This document shows positions 16,245-22,432 of a DNA stretch of 24,979 bases, piece after piece. The notes under the pieces are model-generated. The model saw only the letters and a list, made by a program, of their open reading frames with translations, had not been told where the DNA came from and ran no database searches. The DNA is from Clostridiales bacterium UBA1248 (GTDB taxonomy: Bacteria > Bacillota > Clostridia > Oscillospirales > CAG-272), in assembly GCA_002308615.1 (NCBI GenBank), contig DBWC01000106.1:541-25519 (forward strand), given 5' to 3'. Position 1 is the stretch's first letter, and every line of letters begins with the position of its first letter. The position numbers and the translations under genes were made by a program.

Positions 16245-16309
16245 GAGGTTATATGCAAAAAAGTACGGTTAAGGAATTATTTACATTATCAATGTTAAAA
16301 CAATAATAC

Positions 16310-16338
16310 TTGACATTTACCTTATATAGGATTATAAT
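16310..16338 (+). promoter_or_regulatory. Perfect sigma-A promoter of the glmM operon
   Basis: TTGACA (16310-16315), 17-base spacer, TATAAT (16333-16338), 49 bases before the GTG start. It is back to back with the minus-strand promoter, leaving about 65 AT-rich bases between the two -35 elements. Confidence 0.92.
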
Positions 16339-16387
16339 ATATAGACGGCGGAGAAGTCCGCTTTAATAAAAATAAGGAGTAATTGCG

Positions 16388-17002
16388 GTGAGAAAAATAT
16401 ATATCGTGCTGTCAAGCGGAAACAGCTTTGCAAAAAGAGCGTACAGGCTGCTTACGGATTTTGCGTACGATCACGTATCGGTCAGCTTCAATGAAAATCT
16501 TTCGGTAATGTATTCGTTTGCCAAAATCCATCTTGACGTTCCGGTCGCGGGCGGCTTTGTTGCCGAATATCCGTCGCGCTTCATAGCTGAAGGCGGAGAC
16601 GTTCCGGTGCGTATATTCGCATACGAGGTGACGGAGGAGGAGTATATGCGCGTACGTGACGTTATACGCCGTATGATGACGCATCCGCAGATATATTCAT
16701 ATAATATCTATGATAAAGCCGCGTCCGTGGTAGGCGGCAGCTTCAGTCTGCGCCGCTGTTATACGGATCTGTCTTTCGTGTGCCGTCTGCTCCGTCTGGG
16801 AAGAATAAAAACTATAAAAGAGCTTGATTTCGTTTTGCGTCCGTGCATGATATACGACGGAACGCTGAACGAGAGGGTAGTCAGCGTTGACGAGCGTCAC
16901 GGCGCCGAATATTTCAAAAAAATACCGCCCGCTAAGGCTTTTACGGAGTCGGTGTTATATCCGGTAAAACTTCTCGGAAGAAAGGTCTATGAGCTTATAT
17001 GA
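16388..17002 (+). CDS. Papain-like (NlpC/P60-superfamily) fold protein, possibly inactive
   Basis: 204 residues from a GTG start; AAGGAG lies nine bases upstream and no closer ATG exists. The pattern fits the clostridial permuted-papain/YiiX-type family: a first strand IYIVLSSG, YDHVSVSF with His29, MYSFAK, GGFVAEY, YSYNIYD near 103-109, then DLSFVCRLLRLGRI and a late MIYDGTL. In relatives as I recall them the segment reads Cys-Ser-x-Phe-Val; here Asp127-Leu-Ser-Phe-Val replaces the Cys, though Cys124 and Cys132 are close. If the alignment is right, the nucleophile is lost. The gene overlaps the next by four bases (ATGA), tying it to the GlmU-like/glmM operon. Alternative: an unrelated uncharacterised protein. 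Confidence 0.55.
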   Translation: MRKIYIVLSSGNSFAKRAYRLLTDFAYDHVSVSFNENLSVMYSFAKIHLDVPVAGGFVAEYPSRFIAEGGDVPVRIFAYEVTEEEYMRVRDVIRRMMTHPQIYSYNIYDKAASVVGGSFSLRRCYTDLSFVCRLLRLGRIKTIKELDFVLRPCMIYDGTLNERVVSVDERHGAEYFKKIPPAKAFTESVLYPVKLLGRKVYELI

Positions 17003-17679
17003 CTCCGATACCCAAAACGGCGGATCTGCTTGATCTGTCTCACAGCATAGCCGGCAGGTATCTTGCGGAGTATGAATACCCGTATCTTGCCCTGCCTCAC
17101 ATAAAAGATATAATTACGGACATACAAAAAAACCTGCCGGAAGATTATATAAAGATAAAAGACGGCGTGTTCGCGCACAAAACGGCGGTAATAGCGCCTA
17201 ACGCGTATATAGGCGCGCCTACGGTCATCTGCGCCGGCGCGGAGATAAGGCACTGCGCGTTCATAAGAGGCTCGGCGCTGATAGGCGAGGGCGCGGTCGT
17301 CGGAAACTCGACGGAGGTAAAAAACGCGATAATATTCGATAAAGTTCAGATCCCGCATTTCAACTACGTCGGCGACTCGATCTTAGGGTATAAAAGCCAC
17401 ATGGGCGCCGGCGCCGTCACCTCAAACGTAAAAAGTGACAAAACGAACGTGACGCTGAAAACGGACGGGGGCAAAACGGAAACGGGACTGCGCAAATTCG
17501 GCGCGATATTGGGCGATCACGTCGAGGTCGGCTGCAACAGCACGCTGAACCCTGGCACGATAGTCGGCAGAAATACGAATATATACCCGAACAGCTGCGT
17601 ACGCGGGATCATAGCCGCAGACAGTATTTATAAAAGCAGAGAAAACATAGTAATAAAGATCAAGGGAGAAACTTTTTAA
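16999..17679 (+). CDS. GlmU-like left-handed beta-helix protein (acetyltransferase-type)
   Basis: 226 residues. A short N-terminal region (1 to about 50; DLLDLSHSIAGRYLAEYEYP) precedes hexapeptide repeats (about 55-205) with a GlmU C-domain look: VIAPNAYIGAPTVICAGAEI, GEGAVVGNSTEVKNAI, PHFNYVGDSILG, HMGAGAVTSNVKSDKT, GDHVEVGCNSTLNPGTIVG. The PH-x-NYVGDS-x-LG segment matches GlmU's HLSYIGDAEIG. The nucleotidyltransferase half is missing, so it cannot by itself make UDP-GlcNAc. It shares one base with glmM (TAATG), so a role in acetylating glucosamine-1-phosphate, the product of GlmM, is attractive but unproven. Clostridia often carry this type beside or apart from a full GlmU. Confidence 0.85.
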   Translation: MTPIPKTADLLDLSHSIAGRYLAEYEYPYLALPHIKDIITDIQKNLPEDYIKIKDGVFAHKTAVIAPNAYIGAPTVICAGAEIRHCAFIRGSALIGEGAVVGNSTEVKNAIIFDKVQIPHFNYVGDSILGYKSHMGAGAVTSNVKSDKTNVTLKTDGGKTETGLRKFGAILGDHVEVGCNSTLNPGTIVGRNTNIYPNSCVRGIIAADSIYKSRENIVIKIKGETF

Positions 17680-19025
17680 TGGGAAGACTTTTCGGAACAG
17701 ACGGCGTGCGCGGCATTGCAAACATAGAGCTTTCATGTGAGCTCGCGCTGAATATCGGACGCGCGGCGGCGACCGTTCTTTCAAGAGGTATGCGCAGACG
17801 TCCGATATTTGTCGTCGGAACGGATACGCGTATGTCGTCGGATATGCTTGCGGCGTCCGTTACCGCGGGGCTTTGCTCGCTCGGCGCGGACGTTATTTCG
17901 CTTGACGTCGTGCCCACGCCCGCCGTTGCGTATCTTGTGGGGAAATATAAAGCGGACGCCGGAGTTATGATCTCCGCGTCGCACAACCCGTCCGAATACA
18001 ACGGTATAAAAATATTCTCGGGCGACGGCTACAAGCTGCCGGACGCGCTTGAGGAGCAGATAGAATCCATGGTGCTCGACAATAAGGGTGGATACGATTT
18101 CAAGCCCGGGACGAACGTAGGCAAAAGAACGTTTAAGGCGGACGCGGTAAAGGATTACGTGGATCATCTGCGTTCCTGCGTGCCTAATTCGCTTGACGGA
18201 CTAAAGATAGGCGTGGATTGCGCAAACGGCTCCGCGTCCGTCACAGCCGCCGAGCTGTTTAAGGATCTGGGCGCCGAGGCGTATATAATAAACGCCTCTC
18301 CCGACGGGGAAAACATAAACGTGAACTGCGGCTCCACTCATATTGAAGGACTTGCCGCTTTCGTTCGCGAAAACAAGCTTGACGCGGGCGTCGCCTTTGA
18401 CGGAGACGCCGACAGATGCCTCTGCGTAGACGAAAAAGGCAGCGTCATAGACGGCGACGAGATAATGGCTATCTGCGCGGCGGATCTGGCGGAGCGCGGC
18501 AAACTGAGAAATAAGACCGTCGTAGGTACGATATTGACGAACTTCGGTTTCGGCAAATTCTGTGAGGAAAACGGGCTCAGATTCGTTGCTACTAAAGTCG
18601 GAGACAGATTCGTGCTTGAAGAAATGCTGTTGAACGAATACGACTTCGGCGGAGAGCAGTCCGGTCATATCATATTCAGAGATTTTGCAACGACAGGCGA
18701 CGGTCAGCTCACGGCTATACAGCTTTTGTCTTTGATGAAGCGCAAGGACAAAAAGCTTTCGGAAATGGCGGTTATGAAAAAATACCCGCAGGTAAACAGA
18801 AATATACGCGTAACAAACGACGCAAAGGTGCTTTACTATACGAACAAGAGGATAAAGGACGCCGTGGAGGCCGGCAAGCGCACGCTCGGCGAAGAGGGCA
18901 GAGTAGTGGTCCGCCCGTCCGGCACGGAGCCTCTTATAAGAGTTATGACCGAGGGCTCGGATATCAGCGTAATAGACAGAGTGGCTGACGATATAGCCGG
19001 CGTCATAAACGAGGAACTGGGGTAA
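17679..19025 (+). CDS. glmM: Phosphoglucosamine mutase
   Basis: Interconverts glucosamine-6-phosphate and glucosamine-1-phosphate on the way to UDP-GlcNAc and peptidoglycan; cytosolic. 448 residues, the usual GlmM length. MGRLFGTDGVRGIAN opens the protein; the phosphoserine loop MISASHNPSEYNGIK has Ser101; the metal loop DGDADR is Asp241, Asp243 and Asp245; the sugar loop GGEQSGHI follows; and the phosphate-binding RPSGTEP is at 412-418. The ATG overlaps the stop of the GlmU-like gene (TAATG) with GGGAG upstream. Nothing is missing or unusual. The enzyme normally needs phosphorylation of the active Ser. Confidence 0.97.
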   Translation: MGRLFGTDGVRGIANIELSCELALNIGRAAATVLSRGMRRRPIFVVGTDTRMSSDMLAASVTAGLCSLGADVISLDVVPTPAVAYLVGKYKADAGVMISASHNPSEYNGIKIFSGDGYKLPDALEEQIESMVLDNKGGYDFKPGTNVGKRTFKADAVKDYVDHLRSCVPNSLDGLKIGVDCANGSASVTAAELFKDLGAEAYIINASPDGENINVNCGSTHIEGLAAFVRENKLDAGVAFDGDADRCLCVDEKGSVIDGDEIMAICAADLAERGKLRNKTVVGTILTNFGFGKFCEENGLRFVATKVGDRFVLEEMLLNEYDFGGEQSGHIIFRDFATTGDGQLTAIQLLSLMKRKDKKLSEMAVMKKYPQVNRNIRVTNDAKVLYYTNKRIKDAVEAGKRTLGEEGRVVVRPSGTEPLIRVMTEGSDISVIDRVADDIAGVINEELG

Positions 19026-19029
19026 AACT

Positions 19030-19983
19030 ATGTTGTGGCTTTATATCCTTATAGGCGTTATAGCCGTGCTCGCTTTGGCTGAGCTCGGCATCGCCGTATA
19101 CTTCTTCAATTACGCAATAAAACGCCATCCGTACGATCCGTATAAAAAAGCGGCAAAATACCCGGAAGAGATGAAGGACGAGCTTGCCGTGTATGAGAAA
19201 GCGAAAAAAGGTCTTTCGGAATACGGATACGATACGGTGGAGCTTTTGTCGCGCGACGGACTGAAGCTTAAGGCAAGGTATTATCACGCAAAGGCGTCGC
19301 GCGGTATAACCGTTATAATGATGCACGGATATAACAACTGCTGGTTTTATCAGTTCGGTTACGACGCGATATACTATCTTTCCCACGGCTGCGACGTGCT
19401 TTTGCCCGATCAGCGCGGCTGCGGTGAGAGCGAAGGAAAATACATAACCTTCGGCGTGTATGAAAGCGAGGACTGCGCGGACTGGTGCTACCGCGTAAAC
19501 GAGGAATATAAGCCGGAATATATAATACTGCACGGCATATCGCTCGGCGGCGCGACGGTCTGCTGCGCCACGGGCGAACAGCTTCCGAAAAACGTTAAGG
19601 GCGTGATCGAGGACTGCGGTTTTACCTCGCCTTACGAGCAGTTCAAGCATAATCTGAAGCCCATGCACCTGCCGCCCTTTATCGTTTTGCCCGTAACAAA
19701 CCTGTACTGCAAACTGAAAGCCGGCTACGGCTTCAAGCAGAAACGCGCGATAGACGTTATAAAGGAAAACAAGCTCCCGCTTCTCGTCATACACGGAGAT
19801 ACGGACACGTTCGTTCCCACGTGGATGGGAAAGAAAATATACGAGGCGGCGACAGCCGACAAAGAGCTTCTGCTCGTAGAAGGCGCGGAGCACGCCATGG
19901 CGTACAGAGTGGACGAGCAGAAATGCCAGGCCGCCGCGGCGAGGCTTATATACAAAGCTACGGGTATAGATATAACGAATTGA
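19030..19983 (+). CDS. Membrane-anchored alpha/beta hydrolase
   Basis: 317 residues. One N-terminal hydrophobic helix (about 3-27, LWLYILIGVIAVLALAELGIA) without a clear cleavage site suggests a membrane anchor. The catalytic domain follows: MMHGYNNCW, DQRGCGESEG, nucleophile GISLGG with Ser171, Asp in HGDTDTFVP (Asp257 or Asp259) and His288 in EGAEHAM. The type resembles YqkD/YfhR-like peptidase-esterases of the S9 neighbourhood. GGGG precedes the ATG, which is only four bases after the glmM stop, so it is the last gene of the operon. Whether the catalytic domain faces the cytosol or the outside cannot be decided. Substrate unknown. Confidence 0.88.
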   Translation: MLWLYILIGVIAVLALAELGIAVYFFNYAIKRHPYDPYKKAAKYPEEMKDELAVYEKAKKGLSEYGYDTVELLSRDGLKLKARYYHAKASRGITVIMMHGYNNCWFYQFGYDAIYYLSHGCDVLLPDQRGCGESEGKYITFGVYESEDCADWCYRVNEEYKPEYIILHGISLGGATVCCATGEQLPKNVKGVIEDCGFTSPYEQFKHNLKPMHLPPFIVLPVTNLYCKLKAGYGFKQKRAIDVIKENKLPLLVIHGDTDTFVPTWMGKKIYEAATADKELLLVEGAEHAMAYRVDEQKCQAAAARLIYKATGIDITN

Positions 19984-19986
19984 ATT

Positions 19987-20162
19987 CGTAGGGGAGGGGT
20001 CTCCCCTCCCGCTTCGTAGGGGAGGGGTCTTACGTGAACCCCCAATGCTCTCAAGTTCGCGTCGGGGAACCCCTATCCCCGCCCGCTTCGTAGGGGAGGG
20101 ATCTTACGTGAACCCCCAACGCTCTCAAGTTCGCGTCGGGGAACCCCTATCCCCTCCCGCTT
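19987..20162. repeat. Tandem repeat: two 74-bp units plus a 28-bp internally deleted copy
   Basis: Units 20015-20088 and 20089-20162 differ at only three positions. The 28-bp segment 19987-20014 has the same first 16 and last 12 bases but lacks the central 46, and folds as a perfect 8-bp hairpin (GGGAGGGG/CCCCTCCC, 19992-20010). Each full unit has complementary ends (AGGGGAGGG near the left, CCCCT-type runs at the right) and an internal CGGGGAACCCC. A diverged piece at 20384-20423 matches the unit's centre at about 35 of 40 positions. No T-tract follows any copy. It begins four bases after the hydrolase stop. Confidence 0.9.
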
Positions 20163-20197
20163 CAAAGAATAAATAATAAATAATAAAAAAAATCGGT

Positions 20198-20595
20198 GTC
20201 GCTTCGCGACGAATTATGGTGGGTTTCCCACCCCTCAAGCTCGCTTGCGGTGCCCAAAATAATCTGCGCGGTACTACCGTACCTATGCTTGATTATTTTG
20301 ACCGCTGCGCTTTCCTCGCTTTGCTTCATCCGCCACCGGCGGCGCAAAGCTCGTCAACCCCCCATACCCCCCTGTCCCCTCCCGTGAACCCCCATTGCTC
20401 ACGAGTTCGCAACGGGGAACCCCGGTCCCACAATCTCTATGAGATTGAGGGGGCGCGGCGAGAAAGCCTCATCCGTCGGCAAAGCCGACACCTTCTCCCA
20501 AAGGAGAAGGCAAAAAGCGGGCCGTCGTGGCGCCGACCCCTACCGCCCCCAAAACGTTCGCGTAAGCGAACTCATAACTTTCGGCGAAGCCGAAA
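20198..20595. repeat. Chain of short perfect hairpins (non-coding repeat mosaic)
   Basis: Perfect stem-loops with 2-4-base loops follow one another: 20198-20210 (GTCGC/GCGAC), 20218-20232 (GGTGGG/CCCACC), 20236-20247 (CAAGC/GCTTG), 20330-20342 inside a longer 20318-20350 (GCTTTGC/GCAAAGC), 20413-20424, 20431-20447 (CAATCTC/GAGATTG), 20475-20489 (GTCGGC/GCCGAC), 20491-20510 (CCTTCTCC/GGAGAAGG), 20556-20571 (GTTCGC/GCGAAC) and 20579-20595 (TTTCGGC/GCCGAAA). From memory, the 20475-20510 pair resembles a dispersed element common in gut Clostridia. One frame stays open across the block into the next gene, but it has no protein-like character. No recognisable gene, tRNA or riboswitch was seen in 19984-20635. 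Confidence 0.8.
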
Positions 20596-20635
20596 TCATA
20601 AATGTAAACTCTTAACTTTAACCGGCAGGCAGATC

Positions 20636-21619
20636 ATGGACATCACAAGACTGAATTCAGGCACGGACTCCGTTTATCGGCTTTTCTGCGAGTACGCGGA
20701 GGGCGAACAGCTTTATAAAAGACTTGACCGTGAAGCGTTTGAGGACAAGTTCTTTTCGCCGCAGATGGGATACGAAAAAGTCTTTTTGTGCGCGGAAAAC
20801 GGTGAGTCCGCCGCGGGCTTTGCCGCGGGCATGATAAGCCTTGACAAAGACGTATCATACGTCACGGCGATACTTGTATCGGCTGAATACAGAAGAATGG
20901 GATTAGGCAAAGCGCTTTTGTCCGCGCTCGAAGCCGCGATGAAGACGCCGGAGACGAAAAAATACGAATTTTCGTTTTACAATCCGCAGTCTTTGCCGTG
21001 GATAGTCCCCGGTACGCCGCGCCACGACCACCCCGGTTATCCCGGCGTGGATATGATAAACACGGGCTACGTGTTTATGAAAAATATGGGATATCACGAC
21101 TACGCGTACCAGAATTCATATTATCACAAGCTTGAAAACTACGTTATGCCGGCCGATATAGAAAGCATAGAAGAATCAGCGGCAAGGCAGGGCTACGCCG
21201 TCACCTACTACGATAAAAACCGCCATTACGGCGCGGAGGAGTGTATGGACGCCATCGGCTCCGCCGGCTGGAAAAACACGGTTTTGAACAACATAAACAC
21301 GGAGGACGCGCCGCCGCTTCTTATAGCTGAGCACGTGGAAGCGGATAACGGCACGGCGCGTATGGTCGGCTTTACCGGACCCGTGTACGTACAGGAGAGC
21401 GGCAGGGGATATCTCGCCGGGCTCGGAGTTCATCCCGATCACAGAGGCCACGGCCTGGGCAAGCTGCTTTTCTGCAAGCTCTGCGGCGCCCTGAAGGACG
21501 AGGGCGCGCGGTTTATGACGCTTTTCACCGGCGAGACGAACAGGGCGCGCAGCATATACGAAGCCGCGGGAATGAAGATAGTCCGCTGCTTTTCGTGCAT
21601 GAGAAAAGAGATAAAATGA
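20636..21619 (+). CDS. Two-domain GNAT-family acetyltransferase
   Basis: 327 residues from ATG 20636 (MDITRLNSG); the frame is open upstream only through the hairpin repeats, so they are excluded. The ribosome site is weak (GGCAGG). Two GNAT folds are visible: the N-domain has YVTAILVSAEYRRMGLGKALLSAL (R-R-M-G-L-G acetyl-CoA loop) at about 80-103, and the C-domain has YLAGLGVHPDHRGHGLGKLLFCKL at about 258-281, followed by TNRARSIYEAAGM. Tandem GNATs of this length include mycothiol-synthase-like and antibiotic-acetylating proteins, but Bacillota do not make mycothiol. The substrate is unknown. The stop overlaps the rlmA ATG (ATGA). Confidence 0.87.
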   Translation: MDITRLNSGTDSVYRLFCEYAEGEQLYKRLDREAFEDKFFSPQMGYEKVFLCAENGESAAGFAAGMISLDKDVSYVTAILVSAEYRRMGLGKALLSALEAAMKTPETKKYEFSFYNPQSLPWIVPGTPRHDHPGYPGVDMINTGYVFMKNMGYHDYAYQNSYYHKLENYVMPADIESIEESAARQGYAVTYYDKNRHYGAEECMDAIGSAGWKNTVLNNINTEDAPPLLIAEHVEADNGTARMVGFTGPVYVQESGRGYLAGLGVHPDHRGHGLGKLLFCKLCGALKDEGARFMTLFTGETNRARSIYEAAGMKIVRCFSCMRKEIK

Positions 21620-22407
21620 GCGTTTATATTTGCCCCGTATGCGGGAAACCGCTTGTCAGAGAAGAAAATACGATGCGCTGTGAGAACAGACACAGCTACG
21701 ATATATCGGCAAAAGGTTACGTCAATCTGCTCGGACCCGGCAAAAGCGTTCGCGGAGACGACGCGGATATGGTAGCGGCGCGCAGGAGATTTTTGAATTC
21801 CGGAAATTACGACGCTCTGCGAAACGGTATATGCGAGGTACTTAAAAAAATCGAATTTGAAACTCTGCTTGACGCCGGCTGCGGAGAAGGATATTACACA
21901 AAGCGCATCTGCGATGAATTTGAAAAAGCGGAGATATACGGTCTCGATATATCGAAAACAGCGGCGGAAAAAGCCTCGTCGCTATGCAAGACCGCGCATA
22001 TATGCGTCGCAAGCGCGTACCGCATGCCATATTCGGAGCACAGCTTTGACTGCGTTTTGAACGTGTTTTCACCGCTTGCCGCGGATGAATACAAAAGAGT
22101 GCTCAAAAAAGACGGTCATCTCGTCATGGCGGCGCCTTTGCCGGAGCATTTGGCAGAGCTGAAGCAGGCGGTATATGACAGCGTAAACGTAAAAGAAATG
22201 AAAGATACAAAAATACAAGGCTTCAAGCTCGTATCAGAGGACAGCACAGTATACCGTATGCGCCTTGAAACACAGCTTTTGAAAGACCTTTTTACTATGA
22301 CGCCGTACTATCACAAAACGTCGTATGAAGATAAAGCGAAGCTTGACGGAATCGGCATGCTTGACGTTACAGCGGCGTTTATGATATTTGACTATATAAG
22401 GATATAA
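21616..22407 (+). CDS. rlmA: 23S rRNA (guanine-N1)-methyltransferase, RlmA type
   Basis: Methylates N1 of a guanine in helix 35 of 23S rRNA using S-adenosylmethionine: G745 in the RlmA(I) branch, G748 in the Gram-positive RlmA(II)/TlrB branch, which affects tylosin binding. 263 residues, the family length. A zinc site is formed by Cys6, Cys9, Cys22 and His26 (ICPVCGKPL, then MRCENRHSYD), followed by the family line AKGYVNLLGPGKSVRGDD. The SAM motif I is LLDAGCGEGYYTKRI, with FDCVLNVFSPLA later. The start ATG overlaps the previous stop. I infer the RlmA(II) branch from the host type only; resistance is not shown. Confidence 0.92.
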   Translation: MSVYICPVCGKPLVREENTMRCENRHSYDISAKGYVNLLGPGKSVRGDDADMVAARRRFLNSGNYDALRNGICEVLKKIEFETLLDAGCGEGYYTKRICDEFEKAEIYGLDISKTAAEKASSLCKTAHICVASAYRMPYSEHSFDCVLNVFSPLAADEYKRVLKKDGHLVMAAPLPEHLAELKQAVYDSVNVKEMKDTKIQGFKLVSEDSTVYRMRLETQLLKDLFTMTPYYHKTSYEDKAKLDGIGMLDVTAAFMIFDYIRI

Positions 22408-22432
22408 CGCATTTTCCCGGAGGTAGATCCCT

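Noticed and set aside
19003..19893. A 296-codon open frame antisense to the alpha/beta hydrolase
   Set aside because: It mirrors the hydrolase gene, which has a complete catalytic triad and a start with ribosome site; the antisense product is Arg/Tyr/Val-rich with no family pattern.
19992..20010. Intrinsic terminator after the membrane-anchored hydrolase
   Set aside because: The 8-bp hairpin is perfect but no T-tract follows on either strand; it is explained better as the short form of the repeat.
19987..20162. CRISPR array
   Set aside because: The units are directly adjacent without unique spacers, only two full copies exist, and no cas gene is in the window.
20216..20635. A 140-codon N-terminal extension of the tandem GNAT gene
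   Set aside because: It runs through the hairpin repeats, is Pro/Arg/Ser-rich without any domain, and the GNAT fold starts at the later ATG.
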